From: an uncultured Oscillospiraceae bacterium
GTDB taxonomy: Bacteria; Bacillota; Clostridia; Oscillospirales; Oscillospiraceae
Direction: 5' to 3'
Assembly (NCBI GenBank): GCA_947630785.1
Contig: CANRIW010000004.1
Coordinates: 22,541 to 86,540 of the forward strand
DNA length: 64,000 nucleotides
The notes below the pieces were generated by a model. It did not search any database. It was not told where the DNA came from and saw nothing but the letters and a program-made list of their open reading frames with translations. The first letter of the stretch is position 1; every line of letters begins with the position of its first letter. Positions 54,967-63,420 of this stretch are shown piece by piece. The position numbers and the translations under genes were made by a program.

Positions 54967-56157
54967 GTGAAAGAACTGGCAAGCATCGCCGCCCACGTGC
55001 AGGCGTCCAGCACCATGGCCATTGACGCCTTGGCCAAGCAGATGAAGGCGGACGGCATCGACGTAGTGGGCTTTGGGGCCGGCGAGCCCGACTTCAACAC
55101 CCCGGATTTTATCAAGGAGGCCGGCAAAAAGGCCATCGACGACAACTTCACCCGGTACACCCCCGCCTCCGGCACCGTGGCCCTGAAGCAGGCCATCTGT
55201 GATCGGATGCGTCTGGACTGCGATCTGGACTATGCCCCCAGCCAGGTGGTGGTGTCTAGCGGCGCCAAGCACTGCGTCTACATCGCCCTGCGGGCCCTGG
55301 TGGACCCCGGCGACGAGGTGATCCTGCCCGCGCCCTATTGGGTCAGCTATCTGGAGCTCATCAAGATGGTGGGCGGCGTGCCCGTCATCGTCACCGCGGA
55401 GGAGTCCGCCGGCTTTAAGATGACCGCCGATCAGCTCTCCGCCGCCATCACCCCCAAGACCAAGGCGCTGATCCTCAACAACCCCTCCAACCCGACCGGC
55501 ATGGTGTACAGCAGAGAGGAGCTGGAGGCCATTGCCCGAGTGTGTGTGGAAAAGGACATCTACATCATCGCCGACGAGATCTACTACGGTCTGCTGTATG
55601 ACGGAACTGTCTTTACCTCCCTCGCCGCCCTGGGGGACGACGTAAAGGAACGCACCATCCTCATCAACGGCGTGTCCAAGTCCTACGCCATGACCGGCTG
55701 GCGCATCGGCTTTGCCATGGCCGACCCCAAGGTTGCCAAGGTCATGTCCAACTTCCTGAGCCACTCCACCGGCTCCCCCTGCGCCATCTCCCAGGCGGCC
55801 TCCGTGGCCGCCCTCACCGGGCCCCAGGATACCATCGAGGATATGCGGCAGGCATTTGAGGCGCGCCGCAACTACATCGTAGAGCGGATGAACAGCATCG
55901 ATGGCGTCAGCTGCATCAAGCCCGAAGGCGCGTTCTATGTGATGATGAACATCGAAAAGCTGCTGGGCAAGACGATTCGCGGGGAGAAGATCACCTCCTC
56001 CGACGACTTCTGCACCGCCTTTTTGAAGCACGCTCTGGTGGCCACCGTGCCCTGCAGCGGCTTCGGCGCTCCCAATTTTGTCCGCTGGTCCTACGCCACC
56101 TCCATGGAGAATATCCAGAAGGGGATGGACCGGCTGGAGGCTTTTTTGAAGGGTTAA
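54967..56157 (+). CDS. Pyridoxal phosphate-dependent aminotransferase (aspartate aminotransferase family)
   Basis: GFGAGEPDFNTPDFIKEAG, LNNPSNPTGMVYSREEL, NGVSKSYAMTGWRIGF. Confidence 0.95.
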   Translation: MKELASIAAHVQASSTMAIDALAKQMKADGIDVVGFGAGEPDFNTPDFIKEAGKKAIDDNFTRYTPASGTVALKQAICDRMRLDCDLDYAPSQVVVSSGAKHCVYIALRALVDPGDEVILPAPYWVSYLELIKMVGGVPVIVTAEESAGFKMTADQLSAAITPKTKALILNNPSNPTGMVYSREELEAIARVCVEKDIYIIADEIYYGLLYDGTVFTSLAALGDDVKERTILINGVSKSYAMTGWRIGFAMADPKVAKVMSNFLSHSTGSPCAISQAASVAALTGPQDTIEDMRQAFEARRNYIVERMNSIDGVSCIKPEGAFYVMMNIEKLLGKTIRGEKITSSDDFCTAFLKHALVATVPCSGFGAPNFVRWSYATSMENIQKGMDRLEAFLKG

Positions 56158-56179
56158 TGCGAAAAAACAGGAAAACCTC

Positions 56180-56208
56180 TTGCAAAATGGCGGATACTTG
56201 GTTATACT
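56180..56208 (+). promoter_or_regulatory. Predicted promoter for DUF1858 gene
   Basis: TTGCAA-17 nt-TATACT. Confidence 0.6.
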
Positions 56209-56244
56209 ATGGGTGTTCCACAAAACGTAAGGAGGTCTACCCTA

Positions 56245-56442
56245 ATGGCTCAAATCACGAAAGATACTGTGATCGGTGATATTTTGGACATCGCCCCGCA
56301 GACCGCGCCCATCTTCCTGTCCATCGGCATGCACTGCCTGGGCTGCCCCGCCTCCCGGGGCGAGACGGTGGAGGAGGCCTGCATGGTCCACGGCGTGGAT
56401 GTGGACGCCCTGCTGGCCAAGCTGAACGCCGACATCGCCTGA
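56245..56442 (+). CDS. DUF1858 domain-containing protein
   Basis: ITKDTVIGDILDIAPQTAPIFLSIGMHCLGCPASRGETVEEACMVHGVDVDALLAKLN. Confidence 0.93.
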   Translation: MAQITKDTVIGDILDIAPQTAPIFLSIGMHCLGCPASRGETVEEACMVHGVDVDALLAKLNADIA

Positions 56443-56455
56443 TTTTGCAACGATG

Positions 56456-56483
56456 AAAAGAGCGGAAATCCTCCGCTCTTTTC
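56456..56483 (+). terminator. Terminator after DUF1858 gene
   Basis: AAAGAGCGGA...TCCGCTCTTTTCC hairpin. Confidence 0.8.
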
Positions 56484-56535
56484 CTTTATCTGTTGAGGGC
56501 GTCCCTTGCCTCCAACCACAACAGGAGGGAGAGTT

Positions 56536-57213
56536 ATGGAACTGACCCCGAGGTTAAAAGCGGTGGCGTATCAGGTGCCTCAGGGCGCTCGTTTGGCCGA
56601 TGTAGGCACGGACCACGGCTATCTGCCGGTGTGGCTGCTGCTGAACTGGCGCATCCGCCGGGCCATCGCCTCCGACCTGCGGCAGGGGCCGCTGGATAAC
56701 GCCCGGGAAAACGCCCGGTTTTACGGCGTCACTGAGCGGATGGAGTTCCGCCTGTGCGACGGGCTTTCCGATATCCGGCCCGAAGAGGTGACCACTGTCA
56801 CCATCGCCGGGATGGGAGGGGAGACCATCGCCGCCATTCTGGAGGCCGCTCCGTGGACGATAGAGGGCAAGACGCTGGTGCTACAGCCCATGACCTCCTT
56901 CCCGGAGCTGCGGCTGTGGCTCCAGCGGCACGGCTATACCATCGAGCATGAGACGATAGCTCGTGAAGTGGACAGGCTTTACACTATCTGGACTGTCAGG
57001 GGAGGGGAGATGTCCCCGCTGACTCCGGCTGAGCTGTGGGCGGGGAAACAGAGCGATGACCCACTGAGGGGGGAGTACCTGGACGATATCCGGTCGAAGG
57101 TCGCACGGGCCCTGGAGGGACACCGTGCCGCCCAGAGGCCGGACAAGGCCGCCATCGCTCAGCTGGAGGAAGTGGTTGCCGGTTTGAACGCAATGAAGGA
57201 GGAATTGGCATGA
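56536..57213 (+). CDS. trmK: tRNA (adenine(22)-N1)-methyltransferase TrmK family
   Basis: RLKAVAYQVPQGARLADVGTDHGYLPVWLLLN; adjacent Nif3-like gene. Confidence 0.9.
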   Translation: MELTPRLKAVAYQVPQGARLADVGTDHGYLPVWLLLNWRIRRAIASDLRQGPLDNARENARFYGVTERMEFRLCDGLSDIRPEEVTTVTIAGMGGETIAAILEAAPWTIEGKTLVLQPMTSFPELRLWLQRHGYTIEHETIAREVDRLYTIWTVRGGEMSPLTPAELWAGKQSDDPLRGEYLDDIRSKVARALEGHRAAQRPDKAAIAQLEEVVAGLNAMKEELA

Positions 57214-58004
57214 CCACCGTAGGCGAAGTCTACACGTTTTTGCAGAAAAAGGCCCCTTTTGAACTCCAGGAGGGCTTCGACAATTCCGGTTTTCTGGTGG
57301 GCCGCAAGGGCGCCGAGGTCACCAAGATCCTTGTAGCGCTGGACATCACGGATACAGTGATCCGGGAGGCCATCATGCAGGGGGCGCAGCTGATCGTGTC
57401 CCATCACCCGGTGATCTTCGGGGACAGCGTGAAATCCGTGACGGACGAGACCGTCACCGGGCAAAAGCTGCTGGCGCTGGCGGAAAACCGCATCGCCGCC
57501 ATCTGCGCCCACACCAACCTGGATGCGGTGGAGGACGGCGTCAACGACGCGCTTGCACTCCGGCTGGGTCTCAGCGACATCGGCCAGCTGAAGCAGGAGG
57601 GCGTAGACGATCAGGGGCGGCCCTACGGCATCGGGCGCATCGGCTTTGTGCCCCAGCAATCCCTGTATGATTTTGCGCTGACCGTCAAGGAGCTTTTGGG
57701 CTCTAACGGCATCCGGCTGGTGGACGGCGGCAAGCCCGTCCATCTGGTGGCCGTGGGCGGCGGCTCCTGCTCCAGCATGATGGAGGACGCTATCGCGCAG
57801 GGCTGCGATACCTTCGTCACCGCGGACGTGAAATACAGCGCTTTCCTGGAGGCCAAGGCAATGGGATTGAATCTCATCGATGCGGGCCATTTCCCCACGG
57901 AGAACGTGGTGTGCCCGGTACTGCAGGAGTGGCTGTCAAAGCAGTTCCCCGAGGTGGCCGTGACCATCTCCAAACGCCACAAAGAGGTGTTCTCCTATCT
58001 GTGA
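57210..58004 (+). CDS. Nif3-like dinuclear metal center protein
   Basis: DNSGFLVGRKGAEVTKILVALDIT, SHHPVIF, AHTNLDAVEDGVNDALA. Confidence 0.94.
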   Translation: MTTVGEVYTFLQKKAPFELQEGFDNSGFLVGRKGAEVTKILVALDITDTVIREAIMQGAQLIVSHHPVIFGDSVKSVTDETVTGQKLLALAENRIAAICAHTNLDAVEDGVNDALALRLGLSDIGQLKQEGVDDQGRPYGIGRIGFVPQQSLYDFALTVKELLGSNGIRLVDGGKPVHLVAVGGGSCSSMMEDAIAQGCDTFVTADVKYSAFLEAKAMGLNLIDAGHFPTENVVCPVLQEWLSKQFPEVAVTISKRHKEVFSYL

Positions 58005-58057
58005 TGGCATGAAGCTGCCCCGCCCCTCATACAGTGGAGGGGAGAGGGGGACTTGCC

Positions 58058-58783
58058 TTGAAACGTGATCTGCTGCTGTTGGCGCTGTGCCTGAGCCTCG
58101 CCGGGCTTGGGGCCTGGATGTGGGCCCTCGGCGGCTCCATCCCCGCCGGCGGACAGGCCGCTGTACCCTCCGGGCGGTGGACGCTGATCCTGGACCCGGG
58201 CCATGGCGGGGAGGACGGCGGGGCCAGCTCCGCCTCGGGACAGTCGGAGAGCGAGATCAACCTGGCCATCGTGAAAAAGACAGAGGCGCTGTTGGCCTTT
58301 CTGGGGGTCCGGCCCCTGCTGACCCGGGAGGAGGACGTGTCCATCCACGACAGCACGGCCAACACCATCCATGAGAAGAAGGTCTCCGACCTGAAAAACC
58401 GGGTGGCGCTGATCAACGGGACGGACAACGCCTTGCTCATTAGTGTACATCAAAACTACTTTACAGACCCAAGATATTCAGGGGCACAGGTGTTCTATAC
58501 CCCCGGGGACATCAGCCGCCAGTGGGGCGAGGAGACGCAGAAGCTCCTTCGCAAGGCTCTGGACCCCTCCAACGACCGGAAGGCAAAGCCGGTGCCCGAC
58601 AGCGTCTATCTGTTCAGTCACATCGACTGCCCGGCCATCCTTGTGGAGTGCGGCTTCCTGAGCAACGGGGTGGAGGCGTCCCTGCTGGCGACCGACACCT
58701 ATCAGCGGAAGATCACCGTGGCCCTGGCCGGGGCGTATTTCGACGAGTTACAGAGGATCCCCACCGTGTGGGAACCCACCTAG
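58058..58783 (+). CDS. N-acetylmuramoyl-L-alanine amidase (CwlD-like), probable TTG start
   Basis: LILDPGHGGEDGG, ALLISVHQNYFTDPRYSGAQVFY, LVECGFLSN; AGAGGGGG SD 7 nt before TTG 58058. Confidence 0.9.
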   Translation: MKRDLLLLALCLSLAGLGAWMWALGGSIPAGGQAAVPSGRWTLILDPGHGGEDGGASSASGQSESEINLAIVKKTEALLAFLGVRPLLTREEDVSIHDSTANTIHEKKVSDLKNRVALINGTDNALLISVHQNYFTDPRYSGAQVFYTPGDISRQWGEETQKLLRKALDPSNDRKAKPVPDSVYLFSHIDCPAILVECGFLSNGVEASLLATDTYQRKITVALAGAYFDELQRIPTVWEPT

Positions 58784-58801
58784 TGGGAAGGAGAATGACC
58801 C

Positions 58802-60166
58802 ATGGCAAAGGCCAAAACGCTGTTCTACTGCACCGAGTGCGGCAATGAGACCCCAAAATGGCAGGGAAGATGCTCCGCCTGCGGGGCGTGGAACACCATC
58901 GTGGAACGGCCCGCCGTGGAGGCGAAGAAACCTCTTAAGGCTGTCGGCTCCGGTGCGGCTTTCCGCCGGCCACGCCCCATCGCCCAGGTGGAGGCCGCCG
59001 GCGAGTTACGGTTCGACACCGGCATGGCGGAGTTGGACCGGGTCCTCGGGGGCGGCGCGGTGAAGGGCTCGCTGGTGCTGGTGGGCGGCGCCCCCGGCAT
59101 CGGGAAATCCACCTTGATGTTACAGATTTGCGACAATTTGTGCCGCTTTGCCAATGTTTTATATGTATCCGGTGAGGAGTCAGAGCGGCAGATCAAGCTG
59201 CGGGCCCAGCGGCTGGGCATCCGGGACCGGGGGCTGTATCTGTACGCCGAGACCGAGCTGGACGACATCGTGGCCGCCGTTCAGGAGCAGAAGCCGGACA
59301 TTCTGATCGTGGACTCCATCCAGACCATCTACAACGGGGACTCCACATCGTCCCCCGGCAGCGTGGCCCAGGTGAAGGAGTGCACCATAGCGCTGATGCA
59401 CCTGGCCAAGGGTATGGGCGTGACGGTGTTCGTGGTGGGCCACATCAACAAGGAGGGCTCCCTGGCGGGACCCAAGGTGCTGGAGCACATGGTGGACTGC
59501 GTGCTGCTGTTCGAGGGGGAGGAGCATAACTCCTACCGCATTTTGCGGGCGGCCAAGAACCGCTTCGGCGCCACCAACGAGATCGGCGTGTTCGAGATGG
59601 GGGACAAGGGACTCATGGAGGTGCCCAACCCCTCAGAGGCGCTGCTGTCCGGCCGGCCGGAGAATATGCCCGGCTCCTGCGTCACCTGCGTGATGGAGGG
59701 GGCGCGGCCGGTGCTGGCGGAGGTCCAGGCGCTGCTGTCCCCGTCGGCCTACGGCAATTCCCGGCGGTCCACCAACGGATTCGACTACAACCGGGCCATG
59801 ATGATGCTGGCGGTGCTGGAAAAGCGGGGCGGCCTGAACGTGTCAAATTGTGATTTTTATGTCAATGTCATCGGCGGGTTGACCCTGGACGAGCCCGCCG
59901 CGGACCTGGCTCTCGTCGTGGCGCTGGCTTCCAGTTTCAGGGACAAGCCTGTGCCCTTCGATTTGGCGGCTATCGGGGAGGTGGGGCTCACCGGGGAACT
60001 GCGGGCGGTCCACGCCATCAACCAGCGCCTCAGCGAGGTCCGGCGGCTGGGCTTCACCAAATGCCTGGTGCCCGCCCGGGGCACCGGCAAGCTGACGCCG
60101 CCGGACTGCCTACAGCTCATTCAGGTGCGCAATATCCGGGAGGCCATCGCCGCGCTGCTGGTTTAG
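58802..60166 (+). CDS. radA: DNA repair protein RadA/Sms
   Basis: CTECGNETPKWQGRCSACGAWNT, GGAPGIGKSTLMLQ, KNRFGATNEIGVFEM. Confidence 0.97.
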   Translation: MAKAKTLFYCTECGNETPKWQGRCSACGAWNTIVERPAVEAKKPLKAVGSGAAFRRPRPIAQVEAAGELRFDTGMAELDRVLGGGAVKGSLVLVGGAPGIGKSTLMLQICDNLCRFANVLYVSGEESERQIKLRAQRLGIRDRGLYLYAETELDDIVAAVQEQKPDILIVDSIQTIYNGDSTSSPGSVAQVKECTIALMHLAKGMGVTVFVVGHINKEGSLAGPKVLEHMVDCVLLFEGEEHNSYRILRAAKNRFGATNEIGVFEMGDKGLMEVPNPSEALLSGRPENMPGSCVTCVMEGARPVLAEVQALLSPSAYGNSRRSTNGFDYNRAMMMLAVLEKRGGLNVSNCDFYVNVIGGLTLDEPAADLALVVALASSFRDKPVPFDLAAIGEVGLTGELRAVHAINQRLSEVRRLGFTKCLVPARGTGKLTPPDCLQLIQVRNIREAIAALLV

Positions 60167-60316
60167 CTCCAAAAGCTCCTGGGGCGACAGGCGGGGCGTG
60201 TAGTTGAGACAGGCGTCGTTGGGAACGGTCTGGCTCACGGGAGCGGACGCCTGGTCAAGGGTACAGAGACCGTCCCGCTGGTAGCGGCAGCTCTGAGTAC
60301 ACGGAATGAGGCTCAT
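60110..60316 (-). CDS. Small Cys-containing protein (clostridial CxxxC...C family), 3' overlap with radA
   Basis: MSLIPCTQSCRYQRDGLCTLDQASAPVSQTVPNDACLNYTPRLSPQELLELN; weak GGAGTG SD. Confidence 0.65.
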   Translation of the reverse strand: MSLIPCTQSCRYQRDGLCTLDQASAPVSQTVPNDACLNYTPRLSPQELLELNQQRGDGLPDIAHLNEL

Positions 60317-60386
60317 CGGTGATCACTCCAATTCAGTAAGATTGGAAAGGCTCCAAAAGGAAGGGGGTGTGGGCGGAGACACATCG

Positions 60387-60416
60387 AACTCAACAAAATA
60401 AAAATTTTGTTGAGTT
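60387..60416. repeat. Perfect AT-rich palindrome, 13-bp arms
   Basis: AACTCAACAAAAT AAAA ATTTTGTTGAGTT. Confidence 0.9.
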
Positions 60417-60564
60417 AAGAGGAGGAGAAAACGCTTACTAAAGGCGCTCTAGCCGTTTTTAAGGTTTTCCCACAGCCTGGGCCTCGTTTTGGGCCTTTCC
60501 AACGGCTCAGTTCTTATTATTTATATCTGTGCCGTCACATAGTCTGTCCAACTTCCTCTTAACT
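60413..60564 (+). other. Candidate structured leader/ncRNA with nested inverted repeats (strand uncertain)
   Basis: AGTTAAGAGGAGG (60413-60425) pairs with CTTCCTCTTAACT (60552-60564); internal helices AGCCGTT/AACGGCT, CGCTT/AGGCG, AAGG/CCTT, TGTG/CACA. Confidence 0.45.
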
Positions 60565-60580
60565 ATGTTCTCCGTTTCTT

Positions 60581-61615
60581 ATGATCGACTACCGCGCCGA
60601 CGCACCGCCCATCCTGCGTGACTTCCTCGCTTACCACGAGACCATCCAGGGACACTCCCGCAAAACGGTCGACGAATACTACCTGGATCTGCGTAATTTC
60701 TTCCGCTACGTGAAAATCGAAAAAGGCCGCGTGCCGCGCTCCACGCCGCTTGATGAAATCTCCATTGACGATCTGGACGTGGCCCTGGTCAAATCGGTCA
60801 CATTGGCTGACATCTACGCCTACCTCAGCTTTTTGAGCCGGGACAGGCAGAAAAACGCCAAAGACCCTGACAAGGGCTATGGGCTGATGGCGTCCTCCAG
60901 GGCCCGAAAAGTGGCCACGATCCGGTCATTTTACAAGTATTTGGTAACAAAAGCCAAGCTTTTGGAGGAAAATCCAATCCAGGAACTGGATTCTCCCAAG
61001 CAGCGGCAGTCGCTGCCGCGATATCTGACCCTGGACGAGTCCGTCCAACTGCTGGAGTCTATCGACGGGGACAACGCGGAACGGGATTTCTGCATCATCA
61101 CCCTGTTTTTGAACTGCGGCATCCGTATTTCGGAGCTGGTCGGGCTCAATCTGACCGACGTGCGGGGCGACCGGCTGCGGGTGCTGGGCAAGGGCAACAA
61201 GGAACGGGTCGTGTTCCTGAACGTGGCCTGTCAGGCCGCCATCGAGGACTGGCTGGCGGTGCGGGACAGGTCGGGCTCCGCGGACAAGTACGCCCTGTTC
61301 ATCACCCGGAAGCACACACGGGTCACCAAGGCCGGCGTCCACTATATGCTGAAGCAGCGGTTCACCGCCGCCGGGCTGGACAGCTCCAAGTACTCCGCTC
61401 ACAAGCTGCGGCACACAGCCGCCACCCTGATGCTCCAGAACGGCGTGGACGTGCGCACCCTCCAGGAGGTGCTGGGCCACGAGCACCTGAACACCACCCA
61501 GATCTACACCCATGTGGACAGCGACTCCCTGCGGGACGCGGCCCAGGCCAATCCCTTAGGCGGCGTAAAGCGCCGGGGGCGGCCCCGGAAAGCTCCTGTT
61601 CTGGACGACGAATAA
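60581..61615 (+). CDS. Tyrosine recombinase (XerC/XerD family)
   Basis: NCGIRISELVGLNLTDV, HKLRHTAATLMLQNGVDVRTLQEVLGHEHLNTTQIYTHV (R..HxLR..H..Y catalytic set). Confidence 0.94.
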   Translation: MIDYRADAPPILRDFLAYHETIQGHSRKTVDEYYLDLRNFFRYVKIEKGRVPRSTPLDEISIDDLDVALVKSVTLADIYAYLSFLSRDRQKNAKDPDKGYGLMASSRARKVATIRSFYKYLVTKAKLLEENPIQELDSPKQRQSLPRYLTLDESVQLLESIDGDNAERDFCIITLFLNCGIRISELVGLNLTDVRGDRLRVLGKGNKERVVFLNVACQAAIEDWLAVRDRSGSADKYALFITRKHTRVTKAGVHYMLKQRFTAAGLDSSKYSAHKLRHTAATLMLQNGVDVRTLQEVLGHEHLNTTQIYTHVDSDSLRDAAQANPLGGVKRRGRPRKAPVLDDE

Positions 61616-61619
61616 CGCA

Positions 61620-61646
61620 ATGCGGAGGGCTAAATGCCCTCCGCAT
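61620..61646. terminator. Hairpin between convergent genes
   Basis: ATGCGGAGGGC TAAAT GCCCTCCGCAT; overlaps stop codon of minus-strand amidase. Confidence 0.75.
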
Positions 61647-62223
61647 CGTCATTTTCGGCGTCTCCCGGCCCGTTTCCCGTCTGCTGACCACCCTCTTGTG
61701 GCGGCTCTTCCGCCTCTTTCAGCACTCCGATGATGTGCAGATACCGCAACTCGGTCACGTTCTCATAGGTGTTGAGCGGTCGGTAGTCGGCGTCGTTGGA
61801 GTGGGCCGCCACCAGCACATTGGCCCTGGTTGGGATCTCGCCGGTGGACACTACCACAGGCGTGTGGGCGAACACGTCCCCGCTGTCCTGAAAGCGGAGC
61901 TGGACGAAGTCGCCTGGGCGCAGCAGTTCGATGGGCACCTGGACCCCTACCGGCCCCTGGGTGGACTGGGCCCGGGTCATAAAGTTCCAGAAAAACGGCA
62001 CTCCAGTCCAGGCGGGAGCCCGGTTGGCCGCGTCGATGTAATACCAGCCGAAGGTGGGCGTATAGTTCATCACCCCCGCGCCGGCGTACAGGCACTGGGA
62101 CGCGAAATTGGTACAGTCTCCGCCCAGTTCATCAAAGGCATAATAGGCCGGGTTGCGGCCGAAGGCCCATCTGTGGGCATAGGCCACCGCCGCCCGGCGG
62201 TCATATGGGAACAATCGAAGCAT
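61630..62223 (-). CDS. Amidase domain (Amidase_6-like) protein
   Basis: YDRRAAVAYAHRWAFGRNPAYYAFDELGGDCTNFASQCLYAGAGVMN; RPGDFVQLRF; internal start at 62223. Confidence 0.88.
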   Translation of the reverse strand: MLRLFPYDRRAAVAYAHRWAFGRNPAYYAFDELGGDCTNFASQCLYAGAGVMNYTPTFGWYYIDAANRAPAWTGVPFFWNFMTRAQSTQGPVGVQVPIELLRPGDFVQLRFQDSGDVFAHTPVVVSTGEIPTRANVLVAAHSNDADYRPLNTYENVTELRYLHIIGVLKEAEEPPQEGGQQTGNGPGDAENDDAEGI

Positions 62224-62338
62224 ATTGACCTCTCCCCTTTCCCCGTCCATCCTATGCCAATGGGCAAAACGTTGACAGCGAGCGGCCTTTTTCACCGCTG
62301 TTTTGGCGGATTTTGCGCCGGAAAAACGGAGCTTTCCC

Positions 62339-62367
62339 TTGCTTTTTCAGGCGGTGGATGTTAAAAT
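62339..62367 (+). promoter_or_regulatory. Predicted promoter for fba
   Basis: TTGCTT-17 nt-TAAAAT. Confidence 0.5.
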
Positions 62368-62417
62368 CATAACGCATGGGGATACCTCAAAACAAATTAT
62401 AAAGGAGCTGTGTCATT

Positions 62418-63386
62418 ATGCCTCTGGTTACTTCAACCGAAATGTTCAAGAAGGCCTATGACGGCGGCTATGCCGTCGGCGCGTTCAATGTCAACAACAT
62501 GGAGATCGTACAGGGCATCACCGAGGCCGCCAAGGAGGTCAACGCCCCCCTGATCCTCCAGGTGTCCAAGGGCGCCCGCGCCTATGCCAATCACACCTAT
62601 CTTGTGAAACTGGTGGAGGCCGCCACCATCGAGTGCCCCAACATCCCCATCGTGCTGCATCTGGACCACGGCCCCGATTTTGAGACCTGCAAGAGCTGCA
62701 TCGACGGCGGCTTCACCTCCGTTATGATCGACGCCTCCTCCAAGCCCTTTGCCGAGAACATCGAGATCACCAAGAAGGTGGTCGAGTACGCTCACGATCA
62801 CGGTGTTGTGGTCGAGGCCGAGCTGGGCACCCTGGCCGGCGTGGAGGACGAGGTGAAGGTGTCCGCCGAGGACTCCTCCTACACCCACCCCGAGGAGGTC
62901 GAGGAGTTCGTCTCCAAGACCGGCTGCGACTCCCTGGCTATCGCCATCGGCACCAGCCACGGCGCCTATAAGTTCACCGCCGCCCAGTGCACCCGCAACG
63001 AGAAGGGCATCCTGGTTCCCCCTCCCCTGCGCTTCGACGTGCTGGAGGAGGTCTCCAAGCGCCTGCCCGGCTTCCCCATCGTGCTCCACGGCTCCTCCAG
63101 CGTGCCCCAGGAGTATGTGAAGATGATCAACGAGAACGGCGGCAAGATGCCCGACGCCGTGGGCATCCCCGAGGAGCAGCTCCGCAAGGCGGCCACCCTG
63201 TCCGTGTGCAAGATCAACATCGACTCCGACCTGCGTCTTGCCATGACCGGCACCATCCGCCAGTTCTTCAACGAGCACCCCGACAAGTTCGACCCCCGCG
63301 AGTACCTGAAGCCCGCCCGCGCCAACATCAAGGAGCTGGTTAAGCACAAGCTCATCAACGTGCTGGGCTGCGCCGGCAAGGCCTAA
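62418..63386 (+). CDS. fba: Class II fructose-bisphosphate aldolase
   Basis: YAVGAFNVNNMEIVQGITEAA, VLHLDHGPDFETCKSCIDGGFTSVMIDAS, AIGTSHGAYKF. Confidence 0.96.
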   Translation: MPLVTSTEMFKKAYDGGYAVGAFNVNNMEIVQGITEAAKEVNAPLILQVSKGARAYANHTYLVKLVEAATIECPNIPIVLHLDHGPDFETCKSCIDGGFTSVMIDASSKPFAENIEITKKVVEYAHDHGVVVEAELGTLAGVEDEVKVSAEDSSYTHPEEVEEFVSKTGCDSLAIAIGTSHGAYKFTAAQCTRNEKGILVPPPLRFDVLEEVSKRLPGFPIVLHGSSSVPQEYVKMINENGGKMPDAVGIPEEQLRKAATLSVCKINIDSDLRLAMTGTIRQFFNEHPDKFDPREYLKPARANIKELVKHKLINVLGCAGKA

Positions 63387-63420
63387 GGCCCCATCTCACA
63401 GATAAAAGGAGAACATCGCT

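Noticed and set aside
60581-61615. Tyrosine recombinase as an integrase of a mobile element
   Set aside because: No adjacent phage/ICE genes, no att-like duplicated tRNA end, flanked by radA and chromosomal genes; more consistent with a resident Xer-type gene.
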